Source: Candidatus Eremiobacterota bacterium
GTDB taxonomy: Bacteria > Vulcanimicrobiota > CADAWZ01 > Ess09-12
Assembly (NCBI GenBank): GCA_031082125.1
Contig: JAVHLM010000022.1
Location: 1 to 64,000 of the forward strand
Direction of reading: 5' to 3'
Length of the DNA: 64,000 bases
Shown: piece by piece, positions 34,058-43,039 of the stretch
Numbering within the stretch: position 1 is the stretch's first letter
Layout of the letters: each line of letters opens with the position of its first letter
Notes under the pieces: generated by a model
The model's input: only the letters and a program-made list of their open reading frames with translations
What the model was told of the DNA's origin: nothing
The model's database searches: none
Position numbers and translations under genes: made by a program

Positions 34058-34684
34058 TCAAATAACATTGATGCTGAACATCGCGCCGATCCCATGGCCT
34101 ATCATCTCTACGGCTATAGCAGAGATGATGAGCCCCATCACGCGCGTTGCAATGCTTATCCCTGTTTCCTTCAGATATTTCACGAGAGGCACGGCTGCCC
34201 GGATTGACCCATAGGTGGCCAGGCCGACCGCTCCAATTATCACCGAGAGAATGCCCAGCTCAACCAGTGAATGGGTCCGCGTCCCGTAGAGCACGGCGCC
34301 ATTAATGGCCCCGGGTCCCGCGAGGAGGGGAATGGCCAGAGGGACAATCGCGAAGTCCATGCCGACTTCGCCGCCGGGCCCCTTGACAAATGACTTGTCA
34401 GAAGAGCCAAGGGTCATCTTGACGGCTATCAGGAAGAGTATGATGCCCCCGCCCACCTGGAAGGCGCCGATGCTTATCCCGAAGACATTCAGCATCGCCT
34501 TGCCGAGGAAAAGCGAGACAAGCATGATGATCGTCACCGCCACCGATGCGCGCAGCGCAATTGCCCGGCGGAGAGCCGGGCTTATTTTCTGAGTCGCGTC
34601 GAGAAAGATCGGAATTCCCTCGAGCGGGTTCACAAGCACGAAAAAGGTGATAAAGGCTTTCACATAAAATGCCATATCTTCCAT
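34058..34684 (-). CDS. MarC-family integral membrane protein
   Basis: The start at MEDMAFYVKAF (34684), with GGAGGGAG upstream, gives 208 residues and six predicted helices. FITFFVLVNPLEGIPIFLDATQ and PLAIPLLAGPGAINGAVLYG are the two conserved MarC/UPF0056 repeats, each with an Asn/Pro or Pro-Gly-Ala turn. The family's role is unclear despite the multiple-antibiotic-resistance name. It is convergent with the RND permease gene, three bases apart, and follows the secreted protein gene at 34717. Confidence 0.88.
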   Translation of the reverse strand: MEDMAFYVKAFITFFVLVNPLEGIPIFLDATQKISPALRRAIALRASVAVTIIMLVSLFLGKAMLNVFGISIGAFQVGGGIILFLIAVKMTLGSSDKSFVKGPGGEVGMDFAIVPLAIPLLAGPGAINGAVLYGTRTHSLVELGILSVIIGAVGLATYGSIRAAVPLVKYLKETGISIATRVMGLIISAIAVEMIGHGIGAMFSINVI

Positions 34685-34716
34685 AGAGAGCCACTCCCTC
34701 CGGGATTGACAGCGCT

Positions 34717-36321
34717 TCACATGGGCGAGTCGAAGTTCTCCTTCTGATACTGCTTGTAGATTTTCCTCTGCCATGAGTTGGTCAGAATCTTGGAGTTCTC
34801 TTTCGAGCGCCACTCAGCATAGACGGTATAGGTCTTGCCCATCCGGGCACCGGGGCACTTGAGCTCGTAATAAGTATCTCCCGCGTCGTTGTACCAGGTG
34901 TTATGCCAGTAATAATTGCCATTCCCCCATTCTTTCACGTAAACCCGGTAGACCCACCACCGCGTGTTGCCGTAATAGTAAGCGCTCACTACCACATCAA
35001 GATTGGCTTTCTCGCTCACGATCTTCTCCTCGCTGCTGGTCCTGCCCGCCGCGGCACCCGAAGACTCCGATGCCTGGGGAACTACTTCTCCATATGCAGT
35101 AAGGGTGATGAGAAACGCTTTCGAGGCGTTCTCGCCGAGGCTCACCTTTCCATGGGCCGCCCGGTGGCCTGTGAGGCTCGCGTCGAGAGTCCACTCACCG
35201 GCGGGAATATGCCCGATAAGAAAAGTCCCGTCATCCTTCGAATAGGCCGAAAGGCCGTTCGAGAGCATCACGAGGGCTCCCTTCAAGGGCCTCTTGTTTC
35301 CGTCCTGTATTTTACCCGAGAGCGTGCCGCCCGCTCCCGGCCCCTGATCTTCGCTCACGGTAAGGGAGAGCTTGTTGCTGGGCGTCCTGTTCATGCAGAC
35401 CAGCAGGCTTCCCGACATTGCATAGGAAGGCACGCGGAACATAATTCTTGTGGGGCTCCATGAGAGGATATAGTCACCCTTTATCGGGACGCCCGCGAGA
35501 AAAAGCCCCGCCACGTCACTGCCTAAGCCGCTCCCCTCGAGGGTAACGGTCTGGCCCGGAGAGACCGAAGAGGGCGTCACGCGGTCCAGGCGGGCGCCGC
35601 TCTGTTTACCCGGCATCACCGTGAGGTTGAGAGGGTGCCACACAAAAACCCACGTGCCCTGCCCCGGTATAAGGGCGGTGCCGGCAGTCCTGATATCCTC
35701 GGAGAGGAGACCCTTGTTGAAGCGGTAGACTCTCGCCGAGAGCCAGTAATTCCCCTCGTCACCGGGTAGAGCCGCCACGTCGCCCGCCAGATGCATCGAA
35801 GTGCCTATGACGGCACCGAGCATATTCCAGGGAATGTTTTTTTCCTTGGGGCACCCGCAGAGATTCCACCCGCATTCGAAGGAGACGGCACGGATATTCG
35901 CATTGTTTGGAATTCCCCTCGCGGTGGCGACTCCCGGGGCATCAGCATAGACCAGGTAGCCCAGTCTCGGGTTCACCTCGGAGGGATTATTCTGGCCGTC
36001 CAGCAGATAATAGGAGCCTCCCCCGTAAGACAGCAGCATCCTCTTGAACCCCTTGAGCTCGAGCACCCGGGAAAAAGGGAAAGATACGATATTCCATCCT
36101 TTTACCAGCTGGTAGGTCCTGGTGAAGGGCTCGCCTTCCGAAGCCTTCCTTGGAGGCGCCGGGACATGCCCCGACGGGGCCCCGCATGCGGGAGGAGGAT
36201 CCTTCGGAAAGGAAGGGGGCCTCGTGGGGTCACAGTTTGCGCCTCCCCCCCCGGCCAGTGCTACCCCTGCGACCAGGGTGATCCATGCGAGCAGAATCAG
36301 AACCAGTGCCCCTTTTCTCAT
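34717..36321 (-). CDS. secreted protein with TIG/IPT and carboxypeptidase-regulatory-like domains
   Basis: A signal peptide (about 23 residues, ending VALAGGG) precedes a Pro/Cys-rich linker and a GWNIVSFPFSRV segment; two such WN-I/L strands (near residues 75 and 150) look like an internal repeat. Residues about 240-320 form an IPT/TIG immunoglobulin-like domain (VTPSSVSPGQTVTLEGSGLG). Residues about 330-405 form a carboxypeptidase-regulatory beta-sandwich (GGTLSGKIQDGNKRPLKGALVML). The C-terminal 110 residues are Trp/Tyr-rich and novel to me. It is probably a surface or adhesion protein. Confidence 0.75.
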   Translation of the reverse strand: MRKGALVLILLAWITLVAGVALAGGGGANCDPTRPPSFPKDPPPACGAPSGHVPAPPRKASEGEPFTRTYQLVKGWNIVSFPFSRVLELKGFKRMLLSYGGGSYYLLDGQNNPSEVNPRLGYLVYADAPGVATARGIPNNANIRAVSFECGWNLCGCPKEKNIPWNMLGAVIGTSMHLAGDVAALPGDEGNYWLSARVYRFNKGLLSEDIRTAGTALIPGQGTWVFVWHPLNLTVMPGKQSGARLDRVTPSSVSPGQTVTLEGSGLGSDVAGLFLAGVPIKGDYILSWSPTRIMFRVPSYAMSGSLLVCMNRTPSNKLSLTVSEDQGPGAGGTLSGKIQDGNKRPLKGALVMLSNGLSAYSKDDGTFLIGHIPAGEWTLDASLTGHRAAHGKVSLGENASKAFLITLTAYGEVVPQASESSGAAAGRTSSEEKIVSEKANLDVVVSAYYYGNTRWWVYRVYVKEWGNGNYYWHNTWYNDAGDTYYELKCPGARMGKTYTVYAEWRSKENSKILTNSWQRKIYKQYQKENFDSPM

Positions 36322-36335
36322 AACCGATCCTCCCT

Positions 36336-37958
36336 TTATTCAAGCATGCTCTGCAGCTTGTCATAGTACTTCTCAAAAAACTCATAGGTTTCCTGGAAGA
36401 AACCTGAGCTTACCTTTACCTCATTGCCGAATTCCATGTATTCATCATTTTTTGCCCTGTAGGGAGGCCACTCAGGAAAGCCATTCCCGCCGGGCACACC
36501 TCCCCCGGCAAAGGCTGCCCACGCGGTGTTCATTGCTCCCGAGAGCTTTTCATCAAAATCGTCAATGCCGAGGCGCCTGTCAAGATTTCCGAAAACGTAG
36601 AATATCTCTAGGCCATGAAAGGCGCCGCGGTCAGCCTTATGGGCGGCAGGCGGCACCCGGGTGAAGTAATAAAGATACGATTTCCCCGGCAGGCGCTCCA
36701 CGTCGGCTGCCATAGCTTTTGCAGGGACAGCCATGGCCCACACGGTAATGAAACGGTTGACCGTCGCCGGGATATTTTTCCTGTCGGGCGGGAAAAGCTT
36801 CAGAGCCACGTCGGCATCATTACCGAAGCACTTTTTCATCCAGAGCCGGTAAGCCATTTCGGTCCTGAGGGGGAGCTGGGGGAGAAAAATCGTGCCCTCA
36901 TCGGCATTGACACCTGTCATGAAAGGCACATTATGCACTCTGCCCTTACGGAACATCCTGCCGGGGTCATCGGGAATGACCCACCCGTCAACAATCCACC
37001 CATATTTTACCCCGTCGCCCGCGAAGCCCCCGAAGAGCCCCTGGGCAGGCCGGGAGGCCGCAAGGATCTCATCGGAAGTCTTTGCCCGCATGGCATGGAG
37101 GGGGTCCTTCGCCCTGTCGCATTTGAGAGCCTTCGCCACATCAATCCCTATCTCTTCCATAGGTTTCATGTCATACCATTTCTTCCGAAGGTGCCTGTTG
37201 CGGCCGTATACCCCGCCGCTCTCGGCGATGGCACGGTGAAAAAGCCCCTTCGCAAGCGGTGATACCATGAGCCTCGAGACGCTCCCCGAGCCCGCCGATT
37301 CCCCGAAAATGGTCACACAGCCGGGATCCCCCCCGAGATTCCCGATATTTTTCCTCACCCACTGGAGGGCGGCTATCTGGTCCAGAAGGCCATAGTTCCC
37401 CGAGACTCCATGCTCTGACTCCTTTGAGAGGAGCGGGTGGGCCAGGAAGCCGAAGGGGCCCAGACGGTAGTTGATGGTGACAAGGACGATGCCCTGGCGG
37501 GCAAAGCGCTTCCCGTCGTAAAGTCTTGCCGCGCCTCCACCCGTGGTGCAGCCTCCCCCATGAATCCATACCATCACGGGGAGCTTCTTCTCCCCCCCCT
37601 TTGCGGGAGCCCAAACGTTAAGATAAAGACAGTCCTCGCTCATTCTGCCCTGTTCTGCATGAATAAGCTCCTGCTTTGGCTGAGGGCACCAGGGACCGAA
37701 TGCGCTGCAGTCCTTTAAGCCATCCCAGGGTTTGACAGGCTGCGGAGGCCTCCACCGCAGGGCACCCACGGGTGGCGCGGCAAAGGGAATGCCCTTCCAC
37801 ACAAGGATGCCATCCTCAAGAGTCCCTTTTACCATCCCTGCCCCGGTCCTGGCAGCAAGGCCGTCACTTCCACTTGCGCCGGAGAAAGCCCCTGTTGAAA
37901 AGACTCCCAGGCAGATGAGCACAAGAGCAATCAAAGGTGCAAGACGTTCTATTTTCAC
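36336..37958 (-). CDS. secreted type-B carboxylesterase
   Basis: A signal peptide (MKIERLAPLIALVLICLGVFSTGAFSG) leads into a 540-residue esterase-lipase fold. Motifs: WKGIPFAAPPVGALRWRPPQP near the start, SEDCLYLNVWAP, the oxyanion-hole WIHGGG, and the nucleophile elbow FGESAGSGSVS. The acid Glu is in NADEGTIF and the catalytic His in GAFHGLEIFYVFG. All triad residues are present. It hydrolyses carboxylic esters in the periplasm or outside. Its C-terminus is 14 bases before the start of the TIG-domain gene, so the two are probably co-transcribed. Confidence 0.93.
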   Translation of the reverse strand: MKIERLAPLIALVLICLGVFSTGAFSGASGSDGLAARTGAGMVKGTLEDGILVWKGIPFAAPPVGALRWRPPQPVKPWDGLKDCSAFGPWCPQPKQELIHAEQGRMSEDCLYLNVWAPAKGGEKKLPVMVWIHGGGCTTGGGAARLYDGKRFARQGIVLVTINYRLGPFGFLAHPLLSKESEHGVSGNYGLLDQIAALQWVRKNIGNLGGDPGCVTIFGESAGSGSVSRLMVSPLAKGLFHRAIAESGGVYGRNRHLRKKWYDMKPMEEIGIDVAKALKCDRAKDPLHAMRAKTSDEILAASRPAQGLFGGFAGDGVKYGWIVDGWVIPDDPGRMFRKGRVHNVPFMTGVNADEGTIFLPQLPLRTEMAYRLWMKKCFGNDADVALKLFPPDRKNIPATVNRFITVWAMAVPAKAMAADVERLPGKSYLYYFTRVPPAAHKADRGAFHGLEIFYVFGNLDRRLGIDDFDEKLSGAMNTAWAAFAGGGVPGGNGFPEWPPYRAKNDEYMEFGNEVKVSSGFFQETYEFFEKYYDKLQSMLE

Positions 37959-38036
37959 TTTTCTCTCTCCATGCGGGGACGTGTTGATTCAATAGTTCTC
38001 CCCGCGGCTTTACATTCCTACCGCCAATTCCCCTTC

Positions 38037-38090
38037 TTCACGGAGCCTTCACTGAGTTTTCATACTCCCTTCACAGAACTGCCCTATAAT
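38037..38090 (+). promoter_or_regulatory. four 11-bp TTCAC repeats plus -10, before the 36-residue peptide gene
   Basis: TTCACGGAGCC (38037), TTCACTGAGTT (38048), TTCATACTCCC (38059) and TTCACAGAACT (38070) are four tandem units at exact 11-base spacing. TATAAT begins at 38085, 15 bases after the start of the last unit, and there is no separate -35. This is the layout of activators of the PhoB/PhoP branch of OmpR-type regulators. Identical geometry occurs at 41144-41197 and 49474-49527. Confidence 0.75.
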
Positions 38091-38123
38091 GATATTCAGA
38101 ACAGGGCAAGGAAGGTGAATAAA

Positions 38124-38234
38124 ATGATTACCAGAGTGTTTGAAGGCAATGGAATTCCTCTGATCACAGGCTGCTCGCCCAACTGCATCTTCTCGCTTGT
38201 GGGCCTGACGATGGGGGCATATGGCGGCCGATAG
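38124..38234 (+). CDS. 36-residue peptide, candidate modified-peptide precursor
   Basis: ATG 38124 is preceded by AAGGAAGGTG (38108-38117) and by the four-repeat promoter whose -10 is at 38085, so it has both transcription and translation signals. The peptide starts MITRVFEGNGIPLITG and continues with a CSPNC pair, a hydrophobic stretch and a GAYGGR end. It is too small for an enzyme. A Cys pair plus a regulatory box shared with the ABC exporter and SPASM radical SAM genes suggests a substrate of that pair. It ends two bases from the convergent PQQ-propeller gene. It resembles no family I recognise. Confidence 0.5.
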   Translation: MITRVFEGNGIPLITGCSPNCIFSLVGLTMGAYGGR

Positions 38235-38236
38235 GC

Positions 38237-39805
38237 CTATGAAGGCTTCCGGGAGCCGGGCCCCTTGTCAAGGCGGAGGCCGTCGATAATGATGAAGTCA
38301 TCTTCTTCGGATATCTTCGCTTTTTCACCGGCATCTGCCTGCTCGGCCTGGACATCCTTCACGGCCTCCTGGACCTTTCCTTCTAAGGAGCGGCCGTCAA
38401 GGGCCATCATCTTCAGGGTGCCGTATTCCTGGGTGAAGACGGTGGTGCCGTCGGGCGCCACCTGCAGATCGCCAGCCCAGCCAAAGCCGTCGTTTCTTGA
38501 AAAAGGCTTTCCCGTTGCGGCATCAAGCCCATAGACTGTTTTTCCCACCTGCACGAAGAGCGCCCCTTTCGGCGAGAGCGCCTGGGGGCCGAGCTTCGCT
38601 CCTGCGGGGATATCGAGAGTCCAGAGAGGCGTTCCCTTTTCCATATCGAGAGCCTGGAGCTTGTCGCCGTCTTTCACGGTGAGCATGCCCTCCTCAGGGA
38701 ACATCCGGACATAGCGCTCATCACCCTGGGCCTTGCTCTCCCAGAGGGTTTTTCCCGTGACGGTGTCAAGGCAGAGGAGCGTTGAGGACTTCTGGCCGTC
38801 ACCCACGATGAGCTTCCCGCCGTGGGCGCCATGAAGCGTGACGCTTGAGATCCCCAGGTCGGCCGGTGTGCGCTCCCACTCCACGCCGCCCTTTTCCCTG
38901 TTCCTGACTTCCAGTTTTTCATTCTTCGGGATATAGACATGATCGCGGTCCTGGGGAAAAAAGCAGCTGTTGCGGCCGTCGGCCCTCCAGAGCTCCTTCC
39001 CCTTCGGTGACAGCGCCATGACATCATTACCGCTTGTCACGATGGCGGTGCCGGAGCTGTCTATGCCCACGATGGAAGGCGAGTACTTCCCTACTTTTCG
39101 CGAATACTTCTCGTCGCCGTCGGGGGTGAGGGCCACAAGCCGCTCTCCCCGGAAGGTGAAGATGGTCCCGTCAGGGCCTACCTGTGGTGCAGGGTCCCAC
39201 AGGCCGGTCTTGTTGCATTTATAGCTCCATTTTTCCTTGCCCGTCGAGGGATCAAGGCCATAAAGCCTGTCAAAGCCCAGCATTACAAGGAGGGTACTGT
39301 CCTTCCCCGTGGTGAGATAGCTTGCCGAGGGCTCAGAGTCGAACTCCTTCTGCCATGCCACCTGGCCCCTGGCCGTGTCATATTTCGCCAGAGTCTTGTA
39401 TCCTACCCCGTAAAGAGAGCCGTCTTCCATAAGCTTCATGCCCCCCGAGCTGCCGTGGACGCCAGGGAAGGCTACTTCCCAGAGGGGGCCGCTTTTCTGC
39501 TCAAAGAGCGCCGAGAGGGCGTCGAGGCTCACCGGTCCGCCCGATGCGGCATTCCTGAAGGAGGCTGCCATGAAACCTCTTGACGGCAGCTCCGATGAGA
39601 GGGAGGGTGATCCCACCGTGACAGAATCCGAGGGAGGAAGGTCCTCCTTCTGATTCCCCTCCCTGTGAAGCTTCATTGAAGGGGGGGTACTTCCCGTGTA
39701 TCCCGCTTTCTTGATCTCCATTGCCATCACCCTGCTTTCAGAGGTATCGCCTGCTGCCTGCACAAGTAGCGGCCTGCCGCGGCTCTCATAAATGCCGGAA
39801 GCCAT
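38237..39805 (-). CDS. PQQ-like beta-propeller protein
   Basis: The middle and C-terminal part (residues about 105-460) contains seven or so propeller blades with the PQQ/YVTN pattern: YGLDPSTGKEKWSYKC, ALSPKGKELWRADGR, LCLDTVTGKTLWESKA, QALDMEKGTPLWTLD, YGLDAATGKPFS. The first 100 residues are Ser/Pro-rich and there is no signal peptide. The tail EEDDFIIIDGLRLDKG recurs in the repeat protein at 15416. TATAAT on the minus strand (39819-39814) lies only eight bases before this ATG. The mRNA may therefore be leaderless, or translation may begin at 39727. Confidence 0.75.
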   Translation of the reverse strand: MASGIYESRGRPLLVQAAGDTSESRVMAMEIKKAGYTGSTPPSMKLHREGNQKEDLPPSDSVTVGSPSLSSELPSRGFMAASFRNAASGGPVSLDALSALFEQKSGPLWEVAFPGVHGSSGGMKLMEDGSLYGVGYKTLAKYDTARGQVAWQKEFDSEPSASYLTTGKDSTLLVMLGFDRLYGLDPSTGKEKWSYKCNKTGLWDPAPQVGPDGTIFTFRGERLVALTPDGDEKYSRKVGKYSPSIVGIDSSGTAIVTSGNDVMALSPKGKELWRADGRNSCFFPQDRDHVYIPKNEKLEVRNREKGGVEWERTPADLGISSVTLHGAHGGKLIVGDGQKSSTLLCLDTVTGKTLWESKAQGDERYVRMFPEEGMLTVKDGDKLQALDMEKGTPLWTLDIPAGAKLGPQALSPKGALFVQVGKTVYGLDAATGKPFSRNDGFGWAGDLQVAPDGTTVFTQEYGTLKMMALDGRSLEGKVQEAVKDVQAEQADAGEKAKISEEDDFIIIDGLRLDKGPGSRKPS

Positions 39806-39893
39806 GCGATTGTATTATATCATGCCTTTGCAGAAAAGTAATGAAACGAAATGTTAATATTCCGGCAGACCGCCCGGTATGGCGAGTGCGGCT

Positions 39894-40226
39894 CTACCTG
39901 AAGAAGGGGAGACCCAGGGTTTTTCTCAGCTTGATGAGGACTCCGGGGTCGCTGGTCTCTATGTAGGTGGAGAGGAGATCGCGCTCATACTCGCCCAGGC
40001 GGGCCAGGAAAGTCTCAGGCTCCAATTGCACCTCGCTGGCGAGAGCTATTACCGCAGGGTGATCAGGTCCCCCCTTGGACACCTCTTCCTTCGGCGATTC
40101 CGACGATGCCCCCTCTTCATTTTTCTCAAGAAGCGATTCTACGAAGCTCTTTACCGAGGGAAGGTCCTCCTCGGGAAGCTGATCAAGCATTGCTTCGATT
40201 TCCTGCCGGACTTCAGGGAGTTCCAT
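39894..40226 (-). CDS. small acidic helical protein of unknown function
   Basis: The ATG at 40226 has GGAGG four bases upstream. The 110-residue product opens with an amphipathic helix (VRQEIEAMLDQLPEEDLPSVKSFVESLL), similar to the helices found at the start of DUF2281-like antitoxin-type proteins. A Ser/Glu linker follows, then a C-terminal helical part with a basic end. No partner toxin is adjacent. It is transcribed towards the PQQ-propeller gene and away from the response regulator. Confidence 0.6.
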   Translation of the reverse strand: MELPEVRQEIEAMLDQLPEEDLPSVKSFVESLLEKNEEGASSESPKEEVSKGGPDHPAVIALASEVQLEPETFLARLGEYERDLLSTYIETSDPGVLIKLRKTLGLPFFR

Positions 40227-40415
40227 GGCGCCTCCTGGAAATTATAAATGGCCTGGTAAACAATCATATTCAAGCCGGGCTTTCATATCCCCTGCTGAAC
40301 CCGCCGGGAATGACAATCATGCCAGAGGAACTTTTCCTGGTATATCGCCTCGAAAATAAAGGAATAAGCAGCACCCTCTCTCTAATATTATTCAGGGAAG
40401 GAAAGGAGATTCACC

Positions 40416-41126
40416 TTGTCAGGATTGCTGATCCTCATTGCCGAAGACGACAGGACCCACAACACCGTCCTCAAGGATTACCTGGAAAAGATAGGTTACA
40501 GGACGGCCTCTGCCTTTGACGGGAAAGAGGCGCTGGAGCTCTTTTCAAGGCTGAAGCCCGATTTCGTCCTTCTGGATGTCATGATGCCCCATATGGACGG
40601 TATCGAGGTGTGCCGGACCTTGAGGAAAACCTCAGATACGCCCATCCTGATGCTCACTGCGCTCTCCGAAGAGACCGACAAGCTCATAGGTCTTGAAATC
40701 GGCGCCGACGACTACCTCACCAAGCCTTTCAGCCTCAAGGAAGTGGCGGCACGCATAAAGGCAATCATGCGCAGGTTCCGCTCCGGAGGAGAGGCTGGCA
40801 GCAACAAGGCAAAGATTGTCTCGGGCGACATGCTCATTGACACGGAAGCCTGCTCGGTGATACTCAGGGGCCTGGAATTGAAGCTTACGGCTACGGAGTT
40901 CAAGATACTTGAAGTCTTTGCGAGGCACCCCGGGAAGGTGCTGAGCCGCTCGCATATCGCCGAGCTCGCCTATGGCGACACTTTCGAAGGCTTTGACCGG
41001 ACAATTGACGCCCATATCAAAAATATAAGGCATAAATGCTCCTCCGTGGTGCCCGAGCACGACTTTATCGAGACCTCAAGAGGACTGGGGTACAAGTTCA
41101 TCGCCCAGGGCGAGCAGGGCAGATAA
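40416..41126 (+). CDS. orphan OmpR/PhoB-family response regulator
   Basis: A TTG start at 40416 with AAAGGAGAT seven bases upstream gives 236 residues. The receiver domain has the acidic pocket EDD (10-12), phospho-acceptor D54 in VLLDVMMPHMDG, the LTAL threonine and the KPF lysine. The C-terminal winged helix contains LTATEFKILEVFARHPGKVLSRSHIAELAYG and RTIDAHIKNIRHK..GLGYKF, the PhoB/PhoP subtype that binds tandem 11-base repeats. No histidine kinase gene is in the window. Three promoters with such repeats lie within 10 kb, one directly downstream, so these are its likely targets. Confidence 0.92.
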   Translation: MSGLLILIAEDDRTHNTVLKDYLEKIGYRTASAFDGKEALELFSRLKPDFVLLDVMMPHMDGIEVCRTLRKTSDTPILMLTALSEETDKLIGLEIGADDYLTKPFSLKEVAARIKAIMRRFRSGGEAGSNKAKIVSGDMLIDTEACSVILRGLELKLTATEFKILEVFARHPGKVLSRSHIAELAYGDTFEGFDRTIDAHIKNIRHKCSSVVPEHDFIETSRGLGYKFIAQGEQGR

Positions 41127-41143
41127 CTTCTTCCCGGCAGCCT

Positions 41144-41197
41144 TTCGCCGTTTTTTCACTGTATATTCATTATCCCTTCACATAAAGCCGATATACT
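41144..41197 (+). promoter_or_regulatory. four 11-bp TTC-type repeats plus -10, before the ABC exporter gene
   Basis: TTCGCCGTTTT (41144, degenerate), TTCACTGTATA (41155), TTCATTATCCC (41166) and TTCACATAAAG (41177) repeat at exact 11-base intervals, and TATACT begins at 41192, again 15 bases after the last unit begins. Transcription would start near 41204, ahead of the ABC-radical SAM operon and just behind the response regulator gene. Confidence 0.75.
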
Positions 41198-41249
41198 ATA
41201 TCCAGTCGGGAAAGCTCCCTGCAGAGGGCCCCCGGCTTCCTGAAGAGGA

Positions 41250-43025
41250 ATGGAAAGATGGGAAGAGGCAATGAAGTCAGTTAAAGAGTTCCTGAAACAG
41301 TTCTACGAGTTCTCTCCGAAAAAGATTTTCCTCTACATGGCCTGCACTCTCTCGAGCGCCATCCTGGAAGGTATCTCGCTCCTTCTGCTCGTGCCCTTCC
41401 TCAGCGCCGCAGGGATGGGTCCCTCCGCCGCGGCGGGAAAGCCCGCCTTTGACGAAAAGCTTCTCGTGGTGATACTGCTTCTCTTTCTCCTTATCACCAT
41501 AATAGAGGAATTTATCAAGCGGAGCACCTCCATCCTGATGATCGCCCTCAAGGCGGGATTTTACAGGGCGCTGAGCGACCGCTTCTACGAGGCCTTTGCC
41601 TGCTCGCGGTGGCAGGTAATCCTGAAACAGAGGAGATCCGACATCGCCAATGCCCTCACCAACGAGCTCAAGACCATCGACATAGGGACCCAGATATCGC
41701 TCCAGACTTTCAGCACCATTCCCTCGGTGCTCATCCAGATAGTGGTCGCTTTTGTCTTATCCTGGCAGGTGACTCTCGCAGCCATCGCCTGCGGCATTCT
41801 TTTCTTCCATGTCATGAAGCCGGTGAACAGAAAGCTCGGTGACATAGCTGAATCTCTTAACAACGTGCTCAGGGACAGCCTTTCCGACGTGAATGAGCAC
41901 CTGGGCGGCATCAAGGAGATAAAAGGGTACAGCGCGGAAAAGGTCCACTCAGAGCGCTATCAGAAAAAGACCCGCAGGACGGAAGAGCAATACGTGCAGT
42001 TCATCAGGACCTTCTCCACTTCCAATTTCATCTACAATACCGCAACAATCATCATGCTGGCCATCTTCATATATGGCGCCGTGGCCCTCTTTCACGAGAG
42101 CGTCGTGAAGCTCATCGTCCTCTCAATAGTATTCTTCAGGATATGGCCCCTCTTTGCCACCTACCAGACATCCCTCCAGTTTTTCATCATGATGATCCCG
42201 GCATGGGAGAGCTTCTCGAACAGGATGAGGGAGCTTGAGGAAGCCCGGGAGGAATCCATGGAAAAGCCCGGCACAGAGCCGATGGTATTACAGCAGGGCA
42301 TAGAAGTGAAGGATGTCACCTTCTCCTATAATCAGGAAGAAATACCTACCCTCCGGCACGTGAGCCTCTCCATCCCCGCCCACTCCTTTGTGGCCGTCAC
42401 GGGGCTCTCCGGCTCGGGAAAGAGCACCTTTGTCGATATACTGCTGGGCCTGCTTGAGCCCTCGTCAGGCGAGGTCACCATTGACGGGGAGACGCTGAAT
42501 CCCGCGATGGCTCACCTCTGGCGAAGCGCCATAGGCTTCGTGCCGCAGGACACCTTTCTTTTCAACGGCACCGTGAGGGAGAACCTGCTGTGGTCCCGGC
42601 CTTCCGCCACTGACGAAGAGATCATGGAGGCACTGAAGCTTGCCGCCGCCGATGATTTCGTCAAGGCCCTTCCCCAGAGCCTTGACACCGAATGCGGCGA
42701 CAGGGGCACGCGCTTTTCGGGAGGCGAGCGCCAGAGGATCGCCCTGGCGAGGGCCCTCCTCAGGAGCCCGTCGCTTCTCGTGCTGGATGAGGCCACGAGC
42801 TCCCTGGACACGGAAAATGAAAAGAGGATCATTGACGCCATAAAAAGCCTTCACGGGAAGATGACCATCCTGATAGTGGCCCACCGCCTCTCAACCATAA
42901 GGGAGGCTGACGAGATCGTGCTTTTCGAGAACGGCTCGGCGATAGAAAAAGGAACCTTCGGGATGCTGATGGAGCGGGAAAACGGGAGATTCCATGATCT
43001 GGCCCGTGAATATGCGATGAAATAA
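41250..43025 (+). CDS. ABC transporter, fused membrane and ATPase domains (exporter type)
   Basis: This 591-residue half-transporter has six helices in residues about 20-310 and a nucleotide-binding domain with Walker A (GLSGSGKSTF), signature FSGGERQRIALARALL, Walker B LLVLDEATSSLD and the switch His in VAHRLSTIREAD. There is no N-terminal C39 peptidase, so any leader must be cut elsewhere. It is the first gene after the 41144 repeat promoter and lies 14 bases before the SPASM radical SAM gene. Export of a modified peptide is the best inference; lipid or drug export is possible. Start codon uncertain: ATG 41250 or 41271. Confidence 0.88.
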   Translation: MERWEEAMKSVKEFLKQFYEFSPKKIFLYMACTLSSAILEGISLLLLVPFLSAAGMGPSAAAGKPAFDEKLLVVILLLFLLITIIEEFIKRSTSILMIALKAGFYRALSDRFYEAFACSRWQVILKQRRSDIANALTNELKTIDIGTQISLQTFSTIPSVLIQIVVAFVLSWQVTLAAIACGILFFHVMKPVNRKLGDIAESLNNVLRDSLSDVNEHLGGIKEIKGYSAEKVHSERYQKKTRRTEEQYVQFIRTFSTSNFIYNTATIIMLAIFIYGAVALFHESVVKLIVLSIVFFRIWPLFATYQTSLQFFIMMIPAWESFSNRMRELEEAREESMEKPGTEPMVLQQGIEVKDVTFSYNQEEIPTLRHVSLSIPAHSFVAVTGLSGSGKSTFVDILLGLLEPSSGEVTIDGETLNPAMAHLWRSAIGFVPQDTFLFNGTVRENLLWSRPSATDEEIMEALKLAAADDFVKALPQSLDTECGDRGTRFSGGERQRIALARALLRSPSLLVLDEATSSLDTENEKRIIDAIKSLHGKMTILIVAHRLSTIREADEIVLFENGSAIEKGTFGMLMERENGRFHDLAREYAMK

Positions 43026-43039
43026 AAGGAGGCGAGAGC

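Noticed and set aside
37971-38123. Longer open frame ahead of the 36-residue peptide
   Set aside because: It runs through the repeat promoter and -10 box and has no ribosome site. Only the part from 38124 is supported.
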